DNA from: Haliclona indistincta
Taxonomy: Eukaryota > Porifera > Demospongiae > Haplosclerida > Chalinidae
DNA: 64,000 nucleotides
Reading direction: 5' to 3'
Assembly (NCBI GenBank): GCA_964017065.1
Contig: OZ024790.1
Location: 12,890,104 to 12,954,103, forward strand
Shown here: positions 51,501 through 60,032 of the stretch, one piece after another
How positions within the stretch are numbered: position 1 is the stretch's first letter
Layout of the letters: every line of letters starts with the position of its first letter
Program-made: the position numbers and the translations under genes
Notes under the pieces: model-generated
Told to the model about the DNA's origin: nothing
Database searches by the model: none
Seen by the model: only the letters and a program-made list of their open reading frames with translations

Positions 51501-52353
51501 ACTTGTTGTTAAGCTGTAGAATTATCGTCCAGCGTTCGTCGTAGTTGTCGGTTGCCACTGCTCCTAGAAAGGCGTCAGGTACTATCATTTCTTGGATGGC
51601 AGAAACTTTGGCTGTGGATCTGCATACTACTTGGTAGTGGCCTCTTTTCCCGCATTTTCTGCAGTTCGCTTCTCTGGCTGGGCAGTATTGCCTGTCATGC
51701 TTTGGTGCCCTTCCACACCATGGGCAATTCTCTTCTCTGTTGCTTCTATCTCGTGGAGCTCTCTCCTTGTGCACTGCTGCTACTGTATCGTCGCCTCCTG
51801 ATCCTCTAAGTGTAGACTGCTGCTGTCTAATGACTTCTTTTTGTCTGACTTGTGTAACCGCTGTCTCGAGTGTGAGCTCTCTATCCAACTGCAGCTTCTC
51901 GGATAGTTTAGCATCGCAGATCCCAACGACAATTCGATCCCTGATCATTTCATCTCTCAATCCTTTGTAGTCACAGCGTTCCACCAGAGTGTAGAGTGAT
52001 GTGACGAATGAGTCCACGGGCTCGCCTGGTTGCTGTTTCCTGGAGTTGAACATTGCTCGTTCGTAGATGACGTTCCGTTTTGGTATGAAGTGTTCGTTAA
52101 ACTTCTTCTTGACTGATTCATATGATTTCTCATTCTCTCCTTTGTCCGCATTGAATGTGAAAGATTGGAGAATATCGTCCGCCTGGTCTCCCATCGAGTA
52201 AATTAGCATGTTGAGTTGAGCTGCTTCTGATTGCTCAGTCAGTCCGGATGCTGCGCGAAATCTTTCAAATCTCCTGATCCATCTGTTCCATTCTTCTGGT
52301 TTATTGAAGGAAAATGGCTCTGGAGGGGACAATCCGAGTGCTGGTTTTGCCAT
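48538..52353 (-). CDS. Gypsy 2 gag-pol polyprotein, intact, 1271 aa
   Basis: A single frame from ATG 52353. Gag fills about 1-200 (LGLSPPEPFSFNKPEEW start). Zinc-binding CPWCGRAPKHDRQYC and CRKCGKRGHYQVVC lie at 210-244. Protease FCIDTGADVSLI is at about 288-299. RT (about 430-600) has VRICVDLSRLNQSV, LDANSGFWQIPL and MMDD at 564-567. RNase H has SADASSFGLGAV near 711. Integrase has HHCC residues near 938, 942, 972 and 975, and D-D-E at about 1002, 1055 and 1089 (TDLFEW, ISDNGPQYTS, SNGEAERAVK). Gag and pol are in one frame, so no frameshifting is needed. MMDD instead of the usual YxDD is noteworthy but occurs within Gypsy diversity. No stop or gap is seen. Confidence 0.95.
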   Translation of the reverse strand: MAKPALGLSPPEPFSFNKPEEWNRWIRRFERFRAASGLTEQSEAAQLNMLIYSMGDQADDILQSFTFNADKGENEKSYESVKKKFNEHFIPKRNVIYERAMFNSRKQQPGEPVDSFVTSLYTLVERCDYKGLRDEMIRDRIVVGICDAKLSEKLQLDRELTLETAVTQVRQKEVIRQQQSTLRGSGGDDTVAAVHKERAPRDRSNREENCPWCGRAPKHDRQYCPAREANCRKCGKRGHYQVVCRSTAKVSAIQEMIVPDAFLGAVATDNYDERWTIILQLNNKSVKFCIDTGADVSLISEQVWKKIGKPPLQPSDRNLKCPDTHSLSVRGMLTAQIKSQSNQVQEPIYIVRGLTRSLLGKPAIEHLNLISRIDAVNEQELNPFTQFPKLFTGLGELQGDYNIQLEPGAKPFAISTPRRVAVPLLPAVKEELQRMESLGVIKKVEEPTDWCAGMVVVPKEKGKVRICVDLSRLNQSVKRELHPLPVVDQVLAQLTGAKVMSKLDANSGFWQIPLSPESAKLTTFITPFGRYCFHRLPFGISSAPEHFQRRMSDILTDIPGVVCMMDDILIHGKTREEHDVHLRDVLNRLQDAGMTLNKEKCQFAQTSLKFLGHIIDSDGIRPDPDKVQAIQDIQTPANVGDVRRYLGMVNHLSKFAPNLAEVTQPMRELLVKKNTWIWGDAQQKAFEETKKLLTESPVLTLFDPNHHTVVSADASSFGLGAVLLQKSHQEEEYKPVAFISRSMTQTEQRYAQIEKEALAFTWACERLSDYLTGLKFHIWTDHKPLVPLFSTKELEQVPIRVQRFRLRMMRYNFTISHVPGKTLTTADTLSRSTAKSLPNTEDDLEQECDAYVKLVMQSLPATERRMKQIKESQQRDETCQLVSTYCLTSWPDKKSAPFTVLPYLPLAAEFSIVDGILMRGSRIVIPKSLQKELLERIHTSGHQGINKCRERARQSVWWPGLSTQLEELVKACRTCCIHQQQRAEPLIPSELPELPWQKVGTDLFEWKNHSYLLIVDYYSRFIEIALLNQTTAQEVIRHTKSIFARHGIPELVISDNGPQYTSDAYEEFSKEYQFQHETNSPYFPQSNGEAERAVKIIKEMLKKNDDPYLAILAYRTTPIQGGQYSPAELLMNRMLRTTLPTTRKQRVPQVPDQKSVKTRDEREKLRQKHNFDKHHGTRPLPAVQPGTKVWIPAKQMEGTVHEEVAPRSLTVTTEEGSELRRNRRDLIQLPTETPTQHEQEQPPTNSPQKEEIRRSTRPSVRPTRFAPFVEH

Positions 52354-52479
52354 CGTGACTTGCTGTTAGATTGTTGAGAGTGTAGTAGTTCAAAAAGCAG
52401 AGGTTCAGTGAGGACAGAAGGACTTGTCGTACTGACAGGAGTCGAGACCAATCTTGAGAGTGAGAGAGCTTTGCCGTCG

Positions 52480-52645
52480 ATGGTATTGCTCCGGGAGAGC
52501 CGAGAGACTTTGTCTTCGAAATTAGCGAGGTTACTCCGGGAGAGCCGAGAGATTTTGTCTTCAAAAATAGTGGGGTTACTCCGGGAGAGCCGAGAGATTT
52601 TGTTTTCGAAAATAGTGAGGTTACTCCGGGAGAGCCGAGAGCACC
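52480..52645. repeat. 45-bp tandem repeat in the Gypsy 2 leader
   Basis: CTCCGGGAGAGCCGAGAGA recurs at 52489, 52534, 52579 and 52624, a strict 45-bp period, between the LTR and the gag start. Each unit contains CTCCGGGAG, a small inverted repeat, so the RNA leader may form repeated hairpins. Confidence 0.9.
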
Positions 52646-52655
52646 GCTGCCACCA

Positions 52656-52814
52656 TGTAGCGTTCGAGGGTTCGGTATATAACTGAACTAGACTCGGTAA
52701 CATAATAGTGATCTTATATTCACAATAAGTACAGCATTTAAATCCTACAGTCCATCTAGCAATAGTGGGACATGGCAGAGTAATTAACACATAATACAAT
52801 AACATAACACTACA
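52656..52814 (-). repeat. Gypsy 2 5' LTR
   Basis: Same 159 bp; upstream in transcript sense of the gag-pol start. Confidence 0.95.
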
Positions 52815-53025
52815 GTCGTAGCCTTCAAAATGTTTTTCAAGGAGCTCTGTGAGGAGGAATGGGACTGGGATCAAGAACTTACCCACTCCTGGGCACAGTC
52901 ATCCCTCGCGTCTTGCAGCCTGTGCTCTGAGTGAACTTGATCATTGACTATGAACTTAAACCCTCCTCGTATTTATTTATCCTCTGTATTTATATCACAG
53001 CATTGCATAGTCAAGGTGGGGAGGA
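52815..53025 (+). pseudogene. BEL/Pao pol remainder and 3' untranslated region
   Basis: The sequence resumes pol with AFKMFFKELCEEEWDWDQEL and stops 19 codons later. The rest is A/T-rich with a TATTTATTTATCC stretch and the purine tract before the LTR. The missing domains indicate an internal deletion of roughly 2-3 kb compared with full-length members. Confidence 0.8.
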
Positions 53026-53158
53026 TGTTAGGACTATTGTACTCTTAACCATTATTTATAACCAGTGTATCACGTGATTGAGCACATGTTTGAATGATAA
53101 TACAGTCCTTGTCAAATATAGTATAGTCTGTTCGGGTGTAGGAGTACCATCGCGTACA
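53026..53158 (+). repeat. BEL/Pao 3' LTR
   Basis: Same 133 bp as at 45082, preceded by a purine-rich tract. Confidence 0.92.
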
Positions 53159-54202
53159 TGCAGAAGAGATGTAGAAGATTGGTGTCGCTCCTGCGAATTG
53201 TGTGCATCTTGTAAAGGTCCTCCGAGGAGGTTCCGTGCTCGAATGGCACAACATCATGTTGGAGCACCAATGGAACGTATAGCTGTGGATGTGTTGGGTC
53301 AACTTCCCATAACAGAAGCTGGGAACAAATATTTACTGGTGATAATGGACTATTTCTCTAAATGGCCAGAGGTACATCCTATGCCCAACCAGGAAGCTAG
53401 CACTGTGGCAGAAATCCTGGTGAAAGAAGTGGTAAGTCGGTTTGGTGTGCCGGTTACCATCCATTCCGATCAGGGACGCAATTTTGAGTCATCGCTCATC
53501 GCTGAGATGTGCTTACTCTTAGGAGCAGAAAAGACACGAACCACACCTTTGCATCCTGAATCGGATGGGATGGTGGAACGATTTAATCGAACACTTGAAG
53601 CCCAACTGTCCATGTTTGTTGATAAGAATCATCGCAACTGGGACACACTAGTACCTCTCATGATGATGGCTTACCGATCAGCGGTTCATGATACTACCGG
53701 GTATACGCCAGCTAGATTGTTATTTGGGCGGCAAATTCGACTGCCTATTGATCTAGCATTTGGAAGGCCTCAAGAGGAAGCGCCATCACTCTCATATACC
53801 TCGGGGTATGTTCAGAATTTACAGGAGAGTTTAGAGGAAATACACAGGTATGCCAGACAACACATAGAGATCAAGAGTGATCGAATGAAGTTGTATTATG
53901 ACAATCAATATCCTGATGGTGCCACCTTGCGAGAGAGTATGGCTGTCTGGCTGTACAACCCTCAGCGGAAGAAAGGGTTGTCGCCAAAGCTGGGACATTC
54001 ATGGCAGGGACCGTATGTGATTACCAAGAAAATCAATGATTTAGTGTATCGCATTCGCCTGGGACCACATACTAAACCAAAGGTGGTACATCGAAATAGG
54101 CTCTGGCGATACAATGGGAAGAATGTACCTAATTGGTACATTCTGTACGTGCTAATGACTGTTGCCAGATTGATGACGTCAATTTATCTGCATATCCGAT
54201 AG
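53159..54202 (+). pseudogene. Gypsy 1 integrase, second half
   Basis: After the BEL/Pao copy the duplicated TGCAG leads back into the integrase: CRSCELCASCKG (second half of the HHCC zinc site), ERIAVDVLGQLPIT (first Asp), IHSDQGRNFES (second Asp) and DGMVERFNRTLE (Glu). A C-terminal region with PKLGHSWQGPYVI and KPKVVHRNRLW is typical for Gypsy integrases. The frame ends at 54202. Integrase inserts the cDNA in the nucleus; here it is separated from its N-terminus. Confidence 0.9.
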
Positions 54203-54718
54203 AATATGCGGGAATGTACGGTCATCAACTTGGAAAACGTCATTGATACGTCATAAACTAAGACGAAGACGAACAGAGCGGGCGAGTGCTGCTGCTACCA
54301 GCACCTCGTATTCGCCGACGGTGTAAGTTACAGCCACGAGCGAAGAGCTGTGATTAGCAAAGGCATAAGGCTACTTGCCTGCGGAGCGCTTTTCTTAACT
54401 AACTAAATTAATGGAGTTAGTTGGTTGACTGTTTCGTACTTTGACTGCTGAGAGATTTTGCAAGCTAACAGTAGCATATGTGAGAGTTAGACTTCCATTT
54501 TAACCCACATAATAGCTGACCTACATACTCAACTGCACGTCTTATGTTTTTTCTTAACTAGCAGGATTACAATTTTTATTTGGTTAAAACTAATGAATTT
54601 AATGGCGTCCATTTCGCTGCTGATATTTTCAGACTGAAATAAAAGATAAGCTAAATACTTTACTAACATACTCAAGAAAGGTGAATTAATGTAAATATTA
54701 AGTTTTAGTACTGTAGTG
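54203..54718. other. No recognisable gene
   Basis: It may hold the Gypsy 1 3' untranslated end. An LTR starting TGTAACGTCAGAC is not present. Confidence 0.4.
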
Positions 54719-55762
54719 TTAAGGTGGTACGGAAGCGAAATTTGACCTCTTCAATTTGTTTCATTTTAAAGTATGTTGTCGAGTTGGTGCATACAAATAG
54801 GATTCTCAAAGGAAATTGAAGTAAACTCCTTGGTTGCTAAGATATTGTTGTACAAATGTTACCCAACTGGTTGCTATGCGTGGGCAATGGAATGCAATAA
54901 CAATTAACTACGTGTACATCTCTGTGGTGTTAGTGCAGCTGCAGTCCAAGTCTTGGGCTAGAAGAAGCTGTACAAACACTAAACAAAGCTTTTACAGTCA
55001 ACAGGTGACGCTACAACACGTTGCAGCCAAGATCGTTCGCGGTACGTTTTATCGCACGTGTATGTTATAATTTGTGGACGCATTGCTAGGGCGGGGCACT
55101 GCGGTCGCGGCTAGGTTGTGCTGCGGTTCTGACGGCGTCTAGTGGGGCTTGTGGAGGTCAGAATGACTCAGAAGGTTACTGTAGAGTGTCGAGTCACGAA
55201 ACAAACGATGTATTTTCACAAAGTCTGACTAAGGCCGTGTATAATGTAGCCACTGCGTGTAGCGTGCACAAAGAGTATGGTAACTTTTCTACCGAACAGA
55301 GCTGTCAGGTAAGAATTGATTCCCCGCTAGTACACTAGCGTGCTAAATTTTTGGCCAGAAGCCGCAGTTCCACGCTCTTCGTAGGCTCCTACTGGCGTCT
55401 TTGTAGGAAAGTGAGCCAAGTTTGCTTCTTTGCTGCCTTACGGGATACTAAAGGGCGATCCAATTGCGGCCTCTGCTGAAAAGTTAGCCCTTGGCGTTCT
55501 CCATAGAATTCTATTCAATATCCTGGCATACAGTGCTTCTGGCAATAGCTTTGAGAAGAATTAACAAATACAGTTGGTGTATCTGAAGCGCCATAATACG
55601 AACACTAATTCTCAGGACCTCCTATTGCTTTGTGATTGCATGCTACACACCTCAAACAACCATTATAATAACTCCAACTTGCACAGTATTTTATGTTTCA
55701 GAAATTATACATAAATAAAAAAATTCTTCCAAATTCACACCTTCGCTTCCATACCACCTTAA
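54719..55762. mobile_element. TTAA-flanked piggyBac-like element, copy 2 (1044 bp)
   Basis: The ends are TTAAGGTGGTACGGAAGCG and CTTCCATACCACCTTAA. The interior matches the reverse complement of 9660-10745 along its length, with small gaps. No coding sequence. A 78-codon frame inside is not supported. Confidence 0.85.
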
Positions 55763-56392
55763 GCAAAATGTTTTTATGAGTTAATATGTTTGCAATTATT
55801 GAAAATTAAAAAATGGACTCTTTAGATGAGAAGCACTGTAAGTTGTGAAAACGTATTTTGAAAAAACCTTGTGGCCAAACCCTTTTATAAGTTTTAATTA
55901 GTCAAATCAATTAGTCAAATATGTTTTAATTAGTCAAATATGTTTTGTTTTTGCAAAAAGGTGGCCACACCAATAACAAATAGAACTACAATAAAAGTTG
56001 ACACCAGGTTGCAAGCATAAGTTTTGTAGTACTGTTAGTGATTTGAAAATGTCCTTTATAGTTATCCCAGCAAGATTAATTATATGAGCAGGCCATACCC
56101 TATTGAACATATAATTGTAAATATTATTAATGAGGGTTAATTTCTACTAGGTTTCTTTGGCAATGGTACTGTCCATTTTAGTGTTATCATGTGGCTAAGT
56201 GGAGTGTATTTAACACCCATTTGTAGGGTATATGAAAGTAATTATAATCGTGAGGGTTCTTTTCTTTGTCCATTGTATCGAAAACAAATTTTGCTACTGT
56301 CCCTTGAAGGAATGTACAAACTGGTATATGCTGTTAATAGGTGAGTCTATGGTAAATGCAATGAAGCAATTAATATTTATGAGAGCCACTAG
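55763..56392. repeat. Dispersed repeat R1, uninterrupted copy
   Basis: This A/T-rich sequence (GGTGGCCACACCAATAACAAA ... GGTGAGTCTATGGTAAATG) has a second copy at about 60955-62875 that is broken by two insertions. The pair is useful because this copy supplies the empty sites. No gene. Confidence 0.75.
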
Positions 56393-56510
56393 ACCCTAAA
56401 CCCTAAACCCTAAACCCTAAAACCCTAAACCCTAAACCCTAAACCCTAAAACCCTAAACCCTAAACCCTAAACCCTAAAACCCTCAACCCTAAATCCTAA
56501 ATATTAATAT
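56393..56510. repeat. (CCCTAAA)n tract, plant-type telomere-like repeat
   Basis: About 15 units of CCCTAAA. Every fourth unit has an extra A (CCCTAAAA), giving a superperiod of 29 bp repeated about three times. The usual animal telomere unit is CCCTAA. Shorter runs of two or three units occur at about 57653, 60334 and 62462. Confidence 0.95.
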
Positions 56511-57871
56511 TCATAAACCCTAAAAGCTCATAAATTTTCAAAGAACATAACTCCACAAAGGAACACAAATGATGCCTAATAAAATATAATATAATATAAG
56601 GGTGCATTAGAATCAGCTCGTTGAGGCCTTTTATATGAGTCAATGTTGCTTTTGCTCATTAATATTCATAGAACCACAACACCGCCCTGGAACATAATTG
56701 ATGCCTAAGGATGGGTGCATTAGAATTAGCTCGTTAAGCTCTTTCATATGACCCAATGTTGCTTTTAATCATTAATATTCATAGAGGCATAACTCCGCCC
56801 CAGAACACAATTTATAGGGTCTACCGTATAAAAAAAGATGCGCAAGGCTTTGTAGTACATGACTGGATGGTTAATTTTAAAATTAAAGGCGGGAGGCACT
56901 ATGTAAACACAATTATTATCTCTTCAATTCAATCTCTTCCGTCTTCTTTGTGGGATAGAAAAAGGCACAACTACACAGATAAGGGCAATGTTTGAGCAAT
57001 TTTACAAGACAGCAACTAACAGGCAAATGGTCCATCTACCTGAAGCCGAAGATCTTCATCACCTCGAAATGCTGACCCGACCGACGATGGTGACAAGTGT
57101 AAGCCACTGGGGGACTTGACCGACTTTCATGCGTATGCCACAATCAAAGCATGCACCCTTGCCATCTTCTCAAAAGACGACATACCATTCCATGTTTTTC
57201 CTATTTGCTCTGATGGCAGCAAAGACAAGCAAGCCTCACTACTAGATGCCATATTTTGGGTTAGAGGCCAAGATTTTTCTTCAAAACCAACCTTTAAATA
57301 AAGACAATGTTACTTTTTCCCTATGTATCACTTATAAACTAATATCACTTATTAACCATTGTATTATCACACATTTACATGAACAAATTCACGTATGTCA
57401 CAAAAATTCAATATTTCAAACAACCACATCTTTGTTATAAAAGAAGCCATGCATGTGTAAGTGGGTGCATTTGACTCAGCTTGTCGGTTCTATCAAATGA
57501 GCCAATGTTGTAAAACTCATTGATATTCATGAAAGCATAACTCCGCCCCTATACATAATTAGGCAATCTCATTAGGAGCATAAGTAGAGCCACACCTACT
57601 CTACCCATTCCTGTAATAAAAACCCTATAAAGTCAAAACGGAAGGGTATGTAAACCCTAAACCCTAAACCACAACCTGTTGCTTTTACTCATTAATATTC
57701 ATAGACCCATAACTCCCCCACAAAACATAATTGACGCCTGACAATGGGTGCATTAGAATCAGCTCATTAAACTCTTTCATATGAGTCAATGTTGTTTTGG
57801 CTCATTAATATTCATAGAGCCATAACTCTTCCCCACAACATAATTGATAAGGTCTAGCATATCTAAAAGAT
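56511..57871. repeat. Degenerate 113-bp repeat (ATTAATATTCATAGA family) with mixed A/T-rich sequence
   Basis: The unit GGGTGCATTAGAATCAGCTC ... CATATGAGTCAATGTTGC ... CATTAATATTCATAGA ... AACTCCGCCC starts at 56600 and 56713 (113-bp spacing). Partial copies follow near 57455, 57690 and 57745, and further ones near 59340, 59400, 60145 and, inverted, 63770-64000. No convincing coding sequence. Confidence 0.75.
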
Positions 57872-58330
57872 GGCGGTCATCAATCACTGGACTGGACCAG
57901 TGGACTTGACTGGTGGACTGTACTACAAAACAGGAAACCTCGCCCATAATTACTATACTACTAAACCCAAGACCATAAAAACCTTCGCCTAACAGCGCCC
58001 AGTATAGACCTAACGGCGCCCAGTATTCGCCTAACAGCGCCCAGTATGGGGATCAACCTAAATATTTGCTACCTCACGATCCTTAGTGTTAGAACGCCAG
58101 CAACGACAATCCTTAGTGTTAAAACGCCGGGAACGACGATCCTTAGTGTTAAAACGCCGGGAACGACGATCCTTAGTGTTAAAACACCCGTTAGCGAATA
58201 CTGGGCACAGTTAGGCGAAGGTTTTTATGGTCTTGGGTTTAGTAGTACAGTAATTACGGGCGTGGTTTCCACTTTTGTAGTCCAGTCCACCAGACCATCC
58301 ACTGGTCCAGTCCAGTGATTGATGACCGCC
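57872..58330. mobile_element. MITE with about 130-bp terminal inverted repeats (459 bp)
   Basis: The left end GGCGGTCATCAATCACTGGA and the right end TCCAGTGATTGATGACCGCC are inverted copies. The match continues through GTACTACAAAA, CCCGTAATTACT-like and AAACCCAAGACCATAAAAAC blocks for about 130 bp. The centre holds a short repeat of CCTAACAGCGCCCAGTAT and a 30-bp tandem repeat. No clean target duplication could be fixed; AAAGATG occurs on both flanks with a small offset. Confidence 0.8.
58081..58193. repeat. 30-bp tandem repeat, about four copies
   Basis: CCTTAGTGTTAAAACGCCGG recurs at 58081, 58111, 58141 and 58171. The frame stays open because 30 is a multiple of three; not regarded as a gene. 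Confidence 0.9.
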
Positions 58331-58343
58331 CATAAAGATGCGC

Positions 58344-59022
58344 ATTTGAAATGCTTTTTAAGTTGTTAGAAGCGTTTATTGATTATGCATTCCTTTTTCC
58401 ACATGGTAAAGTGCTCTCTATTTGGAGTCCAACTAAATCTCGCTACATCAGCCGTCAAACAAGTGCTCCGTGTGTAACTGGTACGTCAATAATGTTATAA
58501 CAATTTGAAATGCGTTTTAAGTTGTTAAAAGCGTTTATTGATTATGCATTCCTTATTCCACATGGTAAAGTGCTCTCGCTCCATCAGCCGTCAAACAGGT
58601 GCTCCGTGTCTAACTGGTCCGTCAATCATGTTATAACATACTTATTTACAATTTCGAATGCTTTTTAAGTTGTGAAAGCATTTATTGATTATGCATTCCT
58701 TATTCCACATGGTAAAGTGCTCTCTATTTGGAGTCCAACTGAATCTCGCTCCATCAGCCGTCAAACAGGTGCTCCGTTTCTAACTTGTACGTCAATCATG
58801 TTATAACATACTTATTTACAATTTGGAATGCTTTTTAAGTTGTTGAAAGCGTTTATTGATTATGCATTCCTTATTCCACATGGTAAAGTGCTCTTTATTT
58901 GGAGTCCAACTGAATCTCGCTCCATCAGCCATCAAACAGGTGCTCCGTGTCTAACTGGTACGTCAATCATGTTATAACATACTTATTTACAATTTGAAAT
59001 GCTTTTCAAGTTGTTAAAAGCG
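58344..59022. repeat. About 170-bp tandem repeat, four copies
   Basis: The start motif ATTTGAAATGC recurs at 58344, 58503, 58651, 58821 and 58992. Copies differ by blocks of 10-20 bp (for example presence of CTATTTGGAGTCCAACTGAA). The array adjoins the MITE. Confidence 0.9.
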
Positions 59023-59040
59023 ATAGAAAAAGAGAAAAAA

Positions 59041-59203
59041 ACATGTGTGCAGTGAGAACTGAACGGTGGCTTCAGATGCCCTTTGCGGTGGCTTCAGATG
59101 CCCTTTGTGGTAGCTTTGTGGTGCGGTGGCTTCAGATGCCCTTTGCATCGGCTTCAGATGCCCTTTGCATCTGAAGCCACCGCACCAAACCATTGAGCTA
59201 TCT
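59041..59203 (-). repeat. tRNA-like SINE head, rearranged copy
   Basis: On the minus strand the A-box-like AGATAGCTCAATGG and the GGTGCGGTGGCTTCAGATGC core are present. The core is then repeated four times, in part inverted, before a degraded B box. It seems to be an internally duplicated copy of the elements at 59.6 and 60.0 kb. Confidence 0.55.
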
Positions 59204-59621
59204 GGAACTTCTGCCCTTACCAGTTGATCGTTGCTGATGACAATTTTGAACATTCATTTTCGGCCCTAGATAAGCTTAAGGGTTATTCTAAACAGGTCCA
59301 AACAGGTCCTGTAAAACCTTTAGTCTCTTTCATATTAGCCAAAGTTGTGTTTACTCATTAATATTCATAGACCATAACACCGCCCTAGAAAATAATTGAT
59401 GCCTAAGAAAGGGTGCATTAGAATCAGCTCGTCAAGTTCTTTCATATGAGCCAAGGTTGTCGTTACTCAATAATATTCGTAGATCCTAAACCCCGTCCCT
59501 CTCTAAACTCCGCCCCCCTCTAAACAGATCTTGTAAACAGGTCCTCTAACCCTCATCATGATCATTGAGTGCCACAAATATCAAATATAAATTAAGATCT
59601 ACGTTAGTAAGAGAAAAATCA

Positions 59622-59704
59622 TGCATGCAGTGAGAATCGAACACCTGTCCTTTGCATCTGAAGCCACCGCACCAAACCACTGAGCTATCTAGAACTTCTG
59701 CCCT
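59622..59704 (-). repeat. tRNA-like SINE head, copy 2
   Basis: On the minus strand TAGCTCAGTGG (A-box consensus) and GTTCGATTCTC (B-box consensus) are about 45 bp apart, followed by TGCATGCATGA. I could not fold a canonical anticodon stem, so it is called a tRNA-derived SINE and not a tRNA gene. Confidence 0.6.
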
Positions 59705-59779
59705 TACAAGCTAATCGTTGCTAATGACAATTTCGCACGCTCATTTCCGGCCCTAGTTAAGCTTAAGGGTTATTCTAAA

Positions 59780-59876
59780 CAGGTCCTCTAAACAGGTCCT
59801 CTAAACAGGTCCTCTAAACAGGTCCTCTAAACAGGTCCTCTAAACAGGTCCTAAACAGGTCTTCAACAGGTCCTCT
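59780..59876. repeat. 13-bp tandem repeat AACAGGTCCTCTA
   Basis: About seven copies in a row with minor deletions at the end. Confidence 0.9.
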
Positions 59877-59961
59877 AACCCTCGTAACCCTCCTAAGGAT
59901 CATTGACCGACACAAATATCAAATATAAATAGTAATATCTACGTTAGAAAAAGAGAAAAAT

Positions 59962-60032
59962 CATGCATGCAGTGAGAATCGAACCCATGCCCTTTGCCTC
60001 TGAAGCCACCACACTAAACCACTGAGCTATCT
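59962..60032 (-). repeat. tRNA-like SINE head, copy 3
   Basis: Minus strand TAGCTCAGTGGTTTAGTG and GGGTTCGATTCTCAC, the best preserved B box of the three copies. Flanks are shared with copy 2 (ATGCATGCAGTGAG, TACGTTAGAAAAAGAG), so the repeat is longer than the tRNA part. Confidence 0.6.

Larger units (their letters stand above)
48361..52814 (-). mobile_element. Ty3/Gypsy retrotransposon 2, complete and young (4.45 kb)
   Basis: Identical 159-bp LTRs (48361-48519 and 52656-52814) flank an uninterrupted minus-strand gag-pol. GTCGT is duplicated at 48356-48360 and 52815-52819. In transcript sense, TGGTGGCAGCGGTGC directly after the 5' LTR is the likely primer binding site, and AAGAGAGGGAGA before the 3' LTR is the polypurine tract. 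All parts for autonomous movement are visible. Confidence 0.95.
45082..53158 (+). mobile_element. BEL/Pao retrotransposon, internally deleted, interrupted by Gypsy 2
   Basis: LTRs of 133 bp (45082-45214, 53026-53158) appear identical base by base. TGCAG is duplicated on both sides (45077-45081, 53159-53163) within the Gypsy 1 integrase. After the 5' LTR comes a TTGGTCCACCGAACCGG primer-site-like sequence, and before the 3' LTR a GGTGGGGAGGA purine tract. Coding ends shortly after the RT; RNase H and integrase are missing, so the element relies on help from others or was deleted after insertion. Confidence 0.92.
40370..54202 (+). mobile_element. Ty3/Gypsy retrotransposon 1, decayed, interrupted by a BEL/Pao element
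   Basis: Order on +: LTR (40370-40519), a primer-binding-site-like TGGTGTCAGGAGTGGGAT, gag, protease, reverse transcriptase, RNase H, integrase. The integrase is split at 45081 by the BEL/Pao insertion and resumes at 53159. Several frameshifts and a stop mark it as old. No matching 3' LTR is found after 54202, so the 3' end is deleted or beyond recognition. Confidence 0.9.

Noticed and set aside
52239..52886. 215-codon minus-strand frame across the Gypsy 2 LTR
   Set aside because: It runs through the LTR and the 45-bp leader repeats and overlaps the gag start in another frame; a shadow of the element.
56393..56510. True chromosome end
   Set aside because: The tract is only about 120 bp and is followed by more than 7 kb of other sequence; at most an interstitial or captured telomere-like repeat.
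59622..60032. Functional tRNA genes
   Set aside because: A- and B-box motifs are present, but anticodon and acceptor stems do not fold, and copies share extended flanks as SINEs do.
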